From positions 124,001-188,000 of the forward strand of contig JACMLJ010000052.1 of the NCBI GenBank assembly GCA_014379625.1: a stretch of 64,000 bases of DNA, in the 5' to 3' direction. The notes beneath the pieces were generated by a model. The model made no database searches and was not told the origin of the DNA. It saw nothing but the letters and a program-made list of their open reading frames with translations. The position numbers and the translations under genes are program-made. Shown one piece after another: positions 1 through 9,600 of this stretch. The stretch comes from Ferruginibacter sp. Its GTDB lineage: Bacteria; Bacteroidota; Bacteroidia; Chitinophagales; Chitinophagaceae. The stretch's first letter is position 1. Each line of letters begins with the position of its first letter.

Positions 1-1
1 A

Positions 2-385
2 AATAAAGATGAACTTACCTATGCTTTTGAAAAAGCCCCCTCATCTTATTCACCGGGAGATTTCAATATCCTGGTAAATTCAGATAAGGTGATTTTTATG
101 GAAGGCGATGGTATAATTGATGATTACATACGCTACGAAGTTAGTGGGGCGCATTCACCTTTTCACCAGGTATTTTGGATAGAGGAAGCCGGACAGAAGG
201 CTTTTTTTGGAGGCGACGTGGCCCCGCAGCTTCAGCAAATGAAAAACCGCTTTATTGCAAAATATGATTTTGATGGGAAGAAATGTATGGAATTAAGGCA
301 ACAATGGTGGCACCGGGGCCTGCAGGAAAATTGGACATTTCTTTTTTATCATGATATAAAAACGCCAGTCTTTAACTTTGAATAA
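2..385 (+). CDS. Metallo-beta-lactamase-fold hydrolase, C-terminal part (5' truncated)
   Basis: The frame is open from base 2 and ends with TAA at 383-385, so the visible 127 residues are the C-terminal part of a gene beginning outside the window. The run GGDVAPQLQQMK followed by a Trp-rich tail (QQWWHRGLQENW, then FYHDI) resembles the end of MBL-fold metallohydrolases, where a late Asp and His help bind metal. The zinc motif HxHxDH would lie upstream and cannot be seen, so the family call is an inference. An internal ATG at 98-100 is not a convincing start because coding continues before it. It converges with the minus-strand gene ending at 512. Confidence 0.55.
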   Translation, partial: NKDELTYAFEKAPSSYSPGDFNILVNSDKVIFMEGDGIIDDYIRYEVSGAHSPFHQVFWIEEAGQKAFFGGDVAPQLQQMKNRFIAKYDFDGKKCMELRQQWWHRGLQENWTFLFYHDIKTPVFNFE

Positions 386-399
386 GGGATTAAAAAAAA

Positions 400-431
400 T
401 AACGGTCAGTTTTATACAAACTGACCGTTAT
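400..431. terminator. Hairpin terminator between convergent genes
   Basis: Perfect 12-bp stem: AACGGTCAGTTT at 401-412 pairs with 418-429 around a 5-base loop. An A-run lies before it and AT-rich DNA after it. It sits between the plus-strand gene ending at 385 and the minus-strand gene ending at 512, so it may serve both. Confidence 0.75.
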
Positions 432-511
432 TAACCACCTAAACAACCATTCGCAAAATCCTGGTTGATATTTTTTTATCCTTTCATTAGTTAACGCTTT
501 CAACTTTTTCC

Positions 512-925
512 CTATCCTCTTCTTGGCAATTGCCTGTTAGCTTTATTGTGTAGGTTTTGGTTGCGCATTGATTTAATTAATAGCTGGCGAAACCTTCCTT
601 CGGCATTAAAAATGCGGTTCATCCTTTGCTGTCCCAATACTTTTGTAAATTGATCCTTATATCTTTTTCTCAGGTTCAGTACTTTTTCATCCCGATCAAG
701 CACATCCACGTCATCTTTAATAGTTGTTTTTAATTCTTTTGAATACTGGTTATACAATGGCCAGAATTTTTGGGCCTCATCCGGGGTAAGTTCCAGTTCT
801 TTACTGATAAAAGCTACTTTAAGCGCTTCAATATTCTGTTGTTTTTTTTCAGAAGGCAGGTCATCCTGGGCCTGGGAAAAACCTATAAAGCCTGCAAATA
901 GTATAAATAGGTATAATTTTTTCAT
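512..925 (-). CDS. Small secreted Spy/CpxP-like helical protein, third gene of a sigma-factor operon
   Basis: 137 residues. An N-terminal signal peptide ends near FSQAQ (about residue 20). The mature part is helical and charged, with the segment ELTPDEAQKFWPLYNQYSKE (about 47-66). It resembles small Bacteroidota periplasmic proteins of the Spy/CpxP type with LTxxQ-like motifs. That assignment is pattern-based and no enzyme motif is present. It starts 12 bases after the anti-sigma-like gene, so the two are co-transcribed, which suggests a role in envelope stress sensing or buffering. The C terminus is rich in Arg, Asn and Gln. Confidence 0.6.
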   Translation of the reverse strand: MKKLYLFILFAGFIGFSQAQDDLPSEKKQQNIEALKVAFISKELELTPDEAQKFWPLYNQYSKELKTTIKDDVDVLDRDEKVLNLRKRYKDQFTKVLGQQRMNRIFNAEGRFRQLLIKSMRNQNLHNKANRQLPRRG

Positions 926-937
926 CGTTACTTCCTC

Positions 938-1834
938 CTAATTATTTAATGTTGTTTTTTCGATTTCCTTAAGATACTTTTCTAATGTTGTTTCGTCGAG
1001 CAAATAATCTTCCTGGCTGGGTAAATTATTTTCTTCAAGATTATTTCTTAACACGGCAACATCAGCGATTTCTCCATTTTTTTCCAGGTATTTAGCGATA
1101 TCAGCCTCCGTTAGATTTTCCAGTGTTTCATTAAACTGTTTATCATTCATATTTTTACCCTTTTCAATGCTGTCATCTAATGTGTTTACCGTATTAACTA
1201 TGGTTACACCTGAAACAGGTTTATCAATATATTTATAAACACCTAAACACAGTATACCGGTTATCATGGCAGCGGCCGTGTATTGTATGAACAGGCGCCG
1301 GGTGCGCATGCTTACTACCTTGGCAGTTGATTTATTTACTTTTTTTAAGATATTATCCGGAAGATGGGTAAAGTATCCATCCGGCACCTTAAAAACATTT
1401 TTGCTTTGTATACTATGCAATATGTGAGATATACCCATTAATTCTTCAGCAGCTGGGGCTGCTGTAATTTTATCAATGATAATTTTAGAAATATTTTCAA
1501 AATATCCATGGGGTACTTCAAACACATTTTTATTTTGTATAGGATAGAGCACTGATGATAAATCCCTGGTTTCAGTTGTTGCCGTTTCACCGGTCTTTAT
1601 TTTATTTAAAATGGCGTTAGCTAACTGATCGAAATAACCCTCCGGTACATCAGTCATTTGGCTTTTCCCGGAAAGCCCAAAAATTGCCTCTTCCTCCTGT
1701 AAGGTTGCAAATACAGTCGTACTAATACTGTCAAAATATCCCTGGGGAATAGTAAAAACATTTTCCTTGTTTATTCCTGCAATCAGCGGACTTAATGATA
1801 CTAATTCATTTAATATGTCAGTTTTTGTTTCCAT
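938..1834 (-). CDS. Single-pass membrane protein with four GYF repeats, probable anti-sigma factor
   Basis: 298 residues, no signal peptide, and one membrane segment at about 182-203. The N-terminal, predicted cytoplasmic, part carries four copies of a motif of the form VPxGYFxxL, with GYF at residues 32-34, 66-68, 110-112 and 153-155; three are preceded by NVF. The C-terminal part (about 205-298) would be periplasmic and is acidic. It lies 33 bases downstream of an ECF sigma gene. Position and topology are those of anti-sigma regulators, although no zinc-binding anti-sigma motif is visible, so the role is an inference. The repeated motif is unusual and may be a multivalent binding site. Confidence 0.55.
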   Translation of the reverse strand: METKTDILNELVSLSPLIAGINKENVFTIPQGYFDSISTTVFATLQEEEAIFGLSGKSQMTDVPEGYFDQLANAILNKIKTGETATTETRDLSSVLYPIQNKNVFEVPHGYFENISKIIIDKITAAPAAEELMGISHILHSIQSKNVFKVPDGYFTHLPDNILKKVNKSTAKVVSMRTRRLFIQYTAAAMITGILCLGVYKYIDKPVSGVTIVNTVNTLDDSIEKGKNMNDKQFNETLENLTEADIAKYLEKNGEIADVAVLRNNLEENNLPSQEDYLLDETTLEKYLKEIEKTTLNN

Positions 1835-1867
1835 CCGGTTAGTCAGACCCTCAGCGGGCCTGATAGT

Positions 1868-2422
1868 TTAATGATTTAATATGTAGTCTTCTATCTTTTT
1901 TACTGCGTGGTGATAGCTGGCTTTTAGGGCCCCTTCGCTGGTTTCCAGTACCCGGCTCATTTCTGCATATGGCATTTCATCGTAATACCGTAAATTAAAA
2001 ACAGCTCTTTGTTTATCCGGTAATTGCTGCATGGCTAACTGCAATTTCCATTCTGCTTTACTGCTATCAAAGTTCTTATCTGCTTTCAGGCGGTTGCTCA
2101 ATCCATTCTCCTCATTACTGAGCGAAACGGATGATCTTTTTTTTTGCTGTTCAAGATAGGTAAGGCTTTCATTGGTGGCTATACGGTACATCCAGGTATA
2201 CAACTGGCTGTCTTCCCTGAAATTATCCAGTCCTTTCCAAACTTTAATGAACATATTTTGCAATATATCGTTCGCGTCTTCATGTTCAACCACCATACGC
2301 CTTATATGCCAGTACAATTTTTCCTGGTATTTCTTAATTATTGCAGTAAAGCCCCGTTCTTTTGTAACGGGGTCTTTAAATTGCATTAAAAGTTCTTTGT
2401 CTTCTAAATATTGTTGGGACAT
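1868..2422 (-). CDS. ECF-type sigma-70 family RNA polymerase sigma factor
   Basis: 184 residues from the ATG at 2422. A longer open frame reaches 2521, but its extra 33 residues are hydrophobic and unlike a sigma N terminus, so the inner ATG before SQQYLEDKELL is preferred. Region 2 (about 20-95) contains DANDILQNMFIKVWKGLDNF and the TWMYRIATN segment. Region 4 (about 125-180) contains LPDKQRAVFNLRYYDEMPY and a helix-turn-helix (EMSRVLETSEGALKASYHHA). It directs polymerase to its own regulon, presumably including this operon (sigma, membrane anti-sigma-like protein, small secreted protein). The regulon and inducing signal cannot be read here. Confidence 0.9.
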   Translation of the reverse strand: MSQQYLEDKELLMQFKDPVTKERGFTAIIKKYQEKLYWHIRRMVVEHEDANDILQNMFIKVWKGLDNFREDSQLYTWMYRIATNESLTYLEQQKKRSSVSLSNEENGLSNRLKADKNFDSSKAEWKLQLAMQQLPDKQRAVFNLRYYDEMPYAEMSRVLETSEGALKASYHHAVKKIEDYILNH

Positions 2423-2596
2423 AAGTGGTATACAGGTATAAAAGTAAAAAAACCAGCCATAAGATTGGTTAAAAATTAAAAGGTTTAATCTGCGCTGCAC
2501 GTTCCGTCTCGTACCTGGCAAACAATTCGGCAGGTTTATAGCTTGTTCCTATTTATTTCACTGGAATGGATAAACACGTTAAACAAAACAGCTGTA

Positions 2597-3631
2597 TCAA
2601 ATATTTTGGGACGCTACATTTTTTAATTTCAGTTCCCAGTTCCAGGCAGAGGACATCATATCGTCTAAATTATACGCGGGTATCCAGCCTAATTCATTTT
2701 TTGCTTTATTATTATTGGCATATATGGCAACAACATCTCCCGGCCGTCGCGGTCCGACTGTATAATTCAATTTTACACCACTTGTCTTCTCAAAAGCATG
2801 GATCACTTCCAAAACCGTGTAACCATCGCCGGTACCCAAATTAAATATTTCAGGATTTACTGTATTTTTTTTGTCGATCAGGAAATTTAGCGCCAGCGTG
2901 TGGGCGTGGGCAATATCACATATATGTATATAATCCCTCACACAACTGCCATCTCTTGTGGGGTAATCTGTACCCCATACCTGCATTGTGGGCAGTTTGC
3001 CTATGGCAGTTTGTGTAATGGCTGGAACCAGGTTTGCTGGTTTGCCCATGGGGATTTCGCCAATTAAATTAGAAGGATGTGCCCCCACCGGGTTAAAATA
3101 CCTTAAAAGTATCGCTTGTAACTGATTGCTTTTTACGGTATCAATTACAATTACTTCCCCCATTTGCTTGGTAGCGCCATAAGGAGATTCAGCAGGCTGT
3201 TGCGGGGTTTCTTCTGTTACAGGAATTACCTCAGGATTTCCATAAACTGTACAGGAGGAAGAAAAAACGAAATTTGGGATATTGAATTTCTCTGCACATT
3301 TTAGGATATTGACCAAGGAAGTAAGATTGTTCTCAAAGTACAATAGTGGGTTTTCAACTGATTCGCCTACTGCCTTGTAAGCAGCAAAATGTATAATGCC
3401 AATAATATCTTTATTTTCAGCAAAAATGGTTTCAGTGTCAATTAAATTGCAAAGATCTACTGTATAGTTTTTTATCTTTTTGCCAATTATTTGTTCTGCC
3501 CCGGCTAAGATAGCAGCGCTGCTCCGCGAATTATTATCCACCGAAATAACATCATACCCGTTTTGTACAAGGTCTACAATGGTGTGTACGCCAATGTAAC
3601 CGCATCCACCGGTAACTAATATTTTATTCAT
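2597..3631 (-). CDS. galE: UDP-glucose 4-epimerase
   Basis: 344 residues from the ATG at 3631, which places the NAD-binding motif TGGCGYIG directly at the N terminus; the frame remains open to 3673 but that extension is not part of the fold. It interconverts UDP-glucose and UDP-galactose in the cytoplasm for sugar use and envelope polysaccharide synthesis. The SDR catalytic set is present: Ser/Thr in SSSCTVYGNP and Tyr/Lys in YGATK. Other GalE hallmarks are RYFNPVGAHPS and RDYIHICDIA. The length is typical. It stands alone between the sigma operon and the phosphate transporter. Confidence 0.95.
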   Translation of the reverse strand: MNKILVTGGCGYIGVHTIVDLVQNGYDVISVDNNSRSSAAILAGAEQIIGKKIKNYTVDLCNLIDTETIFAENKDIIGIIHFAAYKAVGESVENPLLYFENNLTSLVNILKCAEKFNIPNFVFSSSCTVYGNPEVIPVTEETPQQPAESPYGATKQMGEVIVIDTVKSNQLQAILLRYFNPVGAHPSNLIGEIPMGKPANLVPAITQTAIGKLPTMQVWGTDYPTRDGSCVRDYIHICDIAHAHTLALNFLIDKKNTVNPEIFNLGTGDGYTVLEVIHAFEKTSGVKLNYTVGPRRPGDVVAIYANNNKAKNELGWIPAYNLDDMMSSAWNWELKLKNVASQNI

Positions 3632-3766
3632 GTTTTTTATTGATTGAAATTTCCCGTAAAATATTCTGCCCAACGCCTCGCCAGCACTGCGTAAAGATTT
3701 GCTTTCATTGCTTTCAAAGGTTGCAGTTTTTTACAAACTTACAATATGTTTTTTATCGGAATAAAA

Positions 3767-3791
3767 AATCACTCATTGATAGTGAGTGATT
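3767..3791 (-). terminator. Rho-independent terminator downstream of the phosphate transporter
   Basis: Stem AATCACTCA (3767-3775) pairs with TGAGTGATT (3783-3791). Read on the minus strand the hairpin is followed by a T-run, as expected for the end of the transporter gene that stops at 3816. Confidence 0.75.
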
Positions 3792-3815
3792 GCAAAAAAT
3801 GAATGGTTAAAAATA

Positions 3816-5231
3816 TTATTTTATAAAGAAAGAAACAATGAAATAAACGATGCCTGCAAGCAATGCGCTAACCGGGATAGTGAGTACCCATGCCCATAAC
3901 AAGCTAACGGTAACTCCCCAGCGGACAGCACTTAACCTTTTGGTAGCGCCTACCCCAATGATGGCACCCGTGATGGTATGGGTTGTACTTACGGGAATAC
4001 CCATTTGTTCTGTCATAAATAAAGTAAGGGCTCCGGATGTTTCCGCAGCTACTCCCTCCAGGGGAGTTACCTTGGTAATTTTGGTACCCATGGTTTTTAC
4101 AATCTTCCAGCCACCACTCATGGTACCCAAACCGATGGCAGTGTAACAGGCCAGGGGTACCCAGGTGAGGTCTTTTAATGCGGCCCCCACATCGGGGTAT
4201 TTTGAACTGTTGTATGCTACAAAAGCAGCCCCGATAATGCCCATCACTTTTTGGGCATCATTGCCTCCATGCCCGATACTGAATGCACCTGAAGAAAATA
4301 ACTGCAGCTTTTTAAACATATTGGCTGTACGGTACGCATTGGGGGATTTTACTTTTTCCGAATAGATATAGGAGCATATAAAAATGAATAACAATATTAG
4401 AATACCATAAATAATGATCGAGTTATCCGCTTTTTTCAATGCCTTTGAGAGCGCAAGGGTATCAACATTATTATCAACTTTTGTTTGAATTTCCCGGGCG
4501 AGCCCTGTGGCCCCCAGGGATTTATAATCAGCCAACAGGGGTTTCGCCTTATCAAAAAAAGCGATGGCGGACGATTCGCCTGCAGCTTTTGCCGGAATTG
4601 ATGAAACTGCTGTTTTAAGATGATCTACCTTATAAAATTTTGCAAGATTTTCTTCCAGTTTATTTTGCTCAAAATGCGCGAACAGGAACCAGGTGCCAAT
4701 ACCGGACAATATGATTAATCCTACTTTCGCCCATGTATTGCGCATAATGGTAATGACAGTAATGTAGATGGATATGACCATCCCGATAAGAGGGGCAAGA
4801 AATATGAACAGAATGATTTCGGTTATTTTTTTGACCTCTACAATATTACCAATATTAGTAAACCCGTTGGTGAGATAGGCGTGCGAAATAGCAGCCCCCG
4901 CAAAGCCGCCAATTAATGTGTGTGACGAAGAAGAAGGGATGCCGTACCACCAGGTCAGCAAATTCCATGTAATGGCGGCTATTAAACCGGCGAGTATCAC
5001 TGGCAGCGTTATAAAATCCTGGTGAACTGTTTTTCCTATCGTGTTTGCAACTGCATGATCTTTAAAAATAAAGTAAGCAACAAAGTTGAAAAATGCCGCC
5101 CATACTACTGCCTGGAAGGGGGTTAGCACTTTTGTGGAAACAATCGTGGCAATTGAATTAGCGGCATCATGAAAACCGTTGATATAATCGAATATTAAGG
5201 CTAAAATAACTATAACTATAAGCAGGATCAT
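3816..5231 (-). CDS. PiT-family inorganic phosphate transporter
   Basis: 471 residues with about ten membrane segments in two homologous halves. The PiT signatures are clear: GFHDAANSIAT near the N terminus, SSSHTLIGG, IGHGGNDAQKVMG in the second half, and PVSTTHTITGAIIG near the C terminus. It moves phosphate (or metal-phosphate) into the cell with a cation. A soluble loop of about 90 residues lies between the halves. It is encoded downstream of the DUF47 gene on the same strand, the usual pairing for low-affinity Pit systems. The intergenic space of about 160 bases contains an inverted repeat, and a terminator follows the gene. Confidence 0.95.
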   Translation of the reverse strand: MILLIVIVILALIFDYINGFHDAANSIATIVSTKVLTPFQAVVWAAFFNFVAYFIFKDHAVANTIGKTVHQDFITLPVILAGLIAAITWNLLTWWYGIPSSSSHTLIGGFAGAAISHAYLTNGFTNIGNIVEVKKITEIILFIFLAPLIGMVISIYITVITIMRNTWAKVGLIILSGIGTWFLFAHFEQNKLEENLAKFYKVDHLKTAVSSIPAKAAGESSAIAFFDKAKPLLADYKSLGATGLAREIQTKVDNNVDTLALSKALKKADNSIIIYGILILLFIFICSYIYSEKVKSPNAYRTANMFKKLQLFSSGAFSIGHGGNDAQKVMGIIGAAFVAYNSSKYPDVGAALKDLTWVPLACYTAIGLGTMSGGWKIVKTMGTKITKVTPLEGVAAETSGALTLFMTEQMGIPVSTTHTITGAIIGVGATKRLSAVRWGVTVSLLWAWVLTIPVSALLAGIVYFIVSFFIK

Positions 5232-5253
5232 AATATTAATTTGAAAATGGCAA

Positions 5254-5388
5254 AATTTGAAAATGGCTCAATTGATTTCCGCGATATTCACGTGCATTAA
5301 AATCAAAAGATCGCATCATTTTGAGCTAAAACAGGGTTCTAAAAATTGCGGCCATTTTCGGATTGAGCAATTTTCACATTTTCAAATT
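5254..5388. repeat. Imperfect inverted repeat between DUF47 and Pit genes
   Basis: AATTTGAAAATGGCTCAAT at 5254-5272 is matched in inverted orientation by ATTGAGC...CATTTTCAAATT at 5362-5388, with about 90 bases between and a 7-8-base insertion in one arm. It sits inside the likely two-gene transcript, so it could fold in the mRNA. The wording TTGAAAATG resembles the short arrays seen elsewhere in the window. Confidence 0.5.
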
Positions 5389-5392
5389 GGGG

Positions 5393-6040
5393 TTAAGCGT
5401 ATTTTACGATGATCGATTCAATAACATTCGCGGCGTCTTCGCATTTATCGGTAACAATTTCCATCACCTGGTAAATTTCCCTCTTTTTTATTACCTCTTT
5501 GGCATCAGGTTCCGTAGCAAATAAGCGTTCGATGCTCATGTCAAAAATATCGTCGGCCTGGTTTTCAATGCTATTGATAGCTACCAGTGCATCGGTGATC
5601 TGGCGCATATTCTTCATATTCCGCAATTCTGTAACGGCCTTGTGTACCTGCACACAACCCACCGCAATTAACTCGGCCATTTTTTTGATTCCGGTATCAT
5701 TGGGATTAACGCGGTAAAAATTAATTTTTTTAGCTGAAGCATAAATATAATCGGCGATATCATCCAATGCGGATGCCAGGTAATGAATATCTTCCCTGTC
5801 AAATGGCGTAATAAAATTTTTACCCAATTCGGTGAAAATATTATGCGTGTAGTCGTCATTTACATGCTCCATATCTTCTATTTCCTGGATCAGCTGGCCC
5901 CTTTTATCAAAATCCGGTTCATTCACTACTTCTTTTAATTTTTCACCCATCTTTACTAACTCTTCCGCTACACTTTCAAACAGTTGAAAAAATATCCTGT
6001 CTTTTGGTAGAAATATCTTTAAAATCGAATTTATTCCCAT
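5393..6040 (-). CDS. DUF47 family PhoU-like accessory protein for phosphate transport
   Basis: 215 residues from the ATG at 6040 (MGINSILKIF), preferred over the upstream ATG at 6058. All-helical, with the DUF47 (TIGR00153-type) pattern: FLPKDRIFFQLFE at the start, HVNDDYTHNIF, FITPFDREDIHYLASALDDIADYI (two acidic metal-binding-like stretches), and EDAANVIESIIVKYA at the end. These proteins accompany Pit transporters and are thought to control them in the way PhoU controls Pst. It lies directly upstream of the Pit gene on the same strand, so the two form one transcription unit. Confidence 0.92.
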   Translation of the reverse strand: MGINSILKIFLPKDRIFFQLFESVAEELVKMGEKLKEVVNEPDFDKRGQLIQEIEDMEHVNDDYTHNIFTELGKNFITPFDREDIHYLASALDDIADYIYASAKKINFYRVNPNDTGIKKMAELIAVGCVQVHKAVTELRNMKNMRQITDALVAINSIENQADDIFDMSIERLFATEPDAKEVIKKREIYQVMEIVTDKCEDAANVIESIIVKYA

Positions 6041-6672
6041 AGATAAAATTTTGGGCAAAATTAGTTGTATAGACTTGTCAGGCTCCCGCTTTGTAATTGT
6101 TAATGATAACTTAACATGGTGATAACATAAATTTCTTATTACACAGTCCCGAAAAGTTTAAACCGGCAAATATTTCACGAAACCTTTTTTAAGGTAGCTG
6201 GAGTTTTTTGAGAATAGTGGGGCAAAAACGGAATATGGGAATGGGAATATAGCCGGATGCCGGGCAATTTAAACGGGCGCGCTTATTCCATGCCACATGA
6301 CGATTTTATAATTAGGTTTTTTACAGCCGAAAATTGAGATAATTTAAATTTTAACATTTGTGCCAAATTTACGGAATTAGCAAATTCTATGAAATAGTAA
6401 TATAATATTAAAATAAAGCTTATTTTTTTTGAAAAGATAATATATTTCGGCAATTTATTAAAATCTATCAAATATATATTTAGTTCAATCTGTTATCTGA
6501 GAAGGTATTATAAAATTAAATATTAATAGAATCTTAACCTTTATTTTGTTGTTTACGCAGCAAATCGTTCCTTTAGGGGGTCATCATTAATGAAATGTTA
6601 ATTTTAAGAATAGTTTTCATTAACATTAGAATTTTTAATGACATACATTTTAAAACTAAAATCAAATAAAAC
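6041..6672. other. Gene-free leader region between DUF47 and susC
   Basis: About 630 bases without a convincing gene. The last 350 are very AT-rich and precede susC. A box close to the Bacteroidota -7 element (TTTATTTTG, about 6541-6549) lies roughly 125 bases before the susC start, so the transcript may have a long leader. A short open frame on the minus strand (6283-6471) has no recognisable features. No riboswitch was recognised. Confidence 0.5.
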
Positions 6673-9600
6673 ATGAGAAGATTATTGACCATGGTGATGG
6701 TAGCTTTGCTGTCATTTGGGGTTGCTACCGCTCAAACCCGTTTAATTTCGGGTAAAGTAACTGATCCAAAAGGCGTTCCTGTACCTGGAGCTTCTGTTAA
6801 ACTTAAAAGTGGCGCTGGTGCCGTTGCTGACGAAAAAGGAAATTTTCAAATTAATGCCCAAACAGGTGATGTACTAATGATCACGTCTATTGACTATGAA
6901 ACATCTACGCTCAAAGTAGGTTCGGGATCTTCGCTAATAGTTTTACTGGTTTCCAGAGAAAATAAATTATCTGAGGTGGTAGTAACAGCATTGGGTATCC
7001 GCCGTCCCTCTAAGGAAGTTGGTTATGCTACTGCCAAGGTAACGAGCGCTGAACTGAACCAAGGTAGAACTGTTAATCTGCAAAATGGCTTAACAGGTAA
7101 GATTTCAGGTTTAAACATTACTACTGTAAATAGTGGTGTTACCGCGGATACTAAAATCAATTTACGGGGGTTACGCTCATTAACGGGAAACAATTCCCCC
7201 TTATTAGTGGTGGATGGTATTCCAACTCCTATTGGATATATATCTTCCATAAATCCGAATGATGTTCAGGATGTAAACGTTTTAAAAGGTGCGTCATCTG
7301 CGGCTATATACGGGCCTGATGGTGTGAACGGTGTTATAATTGTAACCACACGCCGTGGTACAAAGGGTGCGCCCGTTATCTCTGTAAGTCACACTACACA
7401 ATGGGAAAGAATTGCTTACATGCCAAAACTTCAAACGCGTTTCGGTAGTGGATCAACGGTTGATGCTTTAGGTCGTCCGGAATATACCCCTTATGAAAAT
7501 CAGCAATACGGTCCGGAATTTGACGGCTCCATGGTTGAATTGGGGAAACCGTTGGAAGATGGGAGCGTACAAATGGTACCTTACAGCGCTAGGCCAGATG
7601 AGAAAAAGAAATTTTGGAACAGTGGTTTAACACACCAGGATGATCTATCGTTTTCTACACAGGATTTTTATATCTCGGCTCAAAATGTGGAAATTAAAGG
7701 TTTAACACCTAAAGACAAGAGCAGAAGAACTTCATTTCGTTTTAATTCTGCAAAAGAATATGGAAAATTTAAGGCAGGGTTTAATTTGAATTACATTCAA
7801 ACAAATATTGATGTGGTGAATAATGCAGCTTATGCAGGTAGATTTGCTAGCAGTTATAATGGAAGTGTGTATTTTACTGTGTTAAATACACCTATGCAGG
7901 TGCCTTTGACTTCTTATAAAGATCCAAATAATAAATTTGGTCAATACTCAAATTATTACAACGAATATTTTGTAAGTCCTTATTGGGTTATTGATAACCA
8001 TAGATCAGTTCAACGTTCTGATGATTTATTAGCTTCAATGACTTTGGAATATAAAATTGCGCCATGGCTTGCCGCAACATATAGGTTAGGCACCAACCTG
8101 ACGTTTGGTTCCTATAAAAATTCTAATTCTGCTATTACTGTATCCGATTTTGCAGCGGCTAACAGGGGGCAGCAATATAGAAATCAACCTGGTTCAGTAG
8201 GCGACGGTCAAAACTTTGGCAGCCGCATTAACCAGGAATTCTTCTTAAATGGAAAAACAGATTATCATGATTTTTCAGTTAGTTATTTAGCTGGTACGCA
8301 GTACAGGCAAAATGCTTCCAAGCAAATTGATGTAAATGGAAATAATCTTGTTGTTCCTGGTGTTTATAATCTTTCTAATAAAACCGGTGAAGCAGGTGCA
8401 GCAGAGTTTAATATCAGAAACCGTCTTGTCTCGGTTTTTGGAAGTGTTGCATTTAGTTATAAAGGTTGGGCCAACGTTGAAGTAGTGGGAAGAAATGACT
8501 GGGATAGCCGTTTAGATAACAAAAAGAACTCTTATTTCTATCCCGGCGTAAATGCAGCAGTTGTGCTTTCAGATGCGATTACCTTGTTAAAAGAGAGCAA
8601 TGATATTTCGTATGTTAAACTTCGCGGGTCTGTTTCTAAATCCGGTAATGTGAATCTTGGTACCTATGCACTGGAAGCGTTGTATACGCAGACAAATGGT
8701 TTCCCTTACGGGAATCTTGGTGGGTTTTCAGCAGCCAACACTAAACCTGATCCAAACATTCAACCGGAATTTGTGAATTCCAAAGAAGTTGGAATTGAGT
8801 TAGGATTTTTAAAGAACAGGTTAAATTTTGAGGCTACTTACTATAATCAAAAGAATACTAATCAAATCCTTAATGTACAGCAATCATCTGCCACAGGATA
8901 TCCCACTAAAACTGCTAATACAGCGGATTTTCTAAATGAAGGAGTAGAACTGGATCTTAAATTGACTCCTTTGATTAACATTGGTATGGGTAAGGTAAAC
9001 CTGAGTATCAATGCTACTTATAGCAAAAATAAAATTTTAAGTTTAGCTGATGGCATCCCTGAATTAGCAATAGGGGGTACACCAAACTTTACCCAAAGGG
9101 CTGCCAGTTCACCTGAAGCGCAAAACTATGCTATTGTAGGAAAGCCGGCTTTCGTATTTAAGATCAGCGATTACAAGAGAGATCCATCAGGACGAGTGAT
9201 CGTTGATAAAGCTACCGGTAATCCTCAATTGAGCGATAGCCTGGTTACTCTTGGGCAATCATTGCCCAAATGGATACTTGGGTTTAATCCGTCATTTACC
9301 ATTAAAGGATTCACAATTGGTATGACGTGGGATTACAGGGGTGGACATAGTGCCTATTTTGGTATGGGATCAGATATGGATTTTACCGGTATCAGTGAAC
9401 GCAGCGCGCAGTATGGCCGACAAAGATTTGTATTTCCAAATTCGGTGTACTTGGAGGGAACTAAATATTTACCAAATGACAATATTCAAACGTCAAGCGG
9501 TGGTGTAAATTTCTGGACTTCCGGAGCCTTAAACTCAGCAGTTGGTACTAACTATTTTGCAAGTGCTGCCTCTTGGAAATTACGGGAGTTATCTGTTAGT

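Noticed and set aside
6283..6471. Minus-strand open frame in the susC leader
   Set aside because: Composition is that of AT-rich non-coding DNA and no family resemblance is seen.
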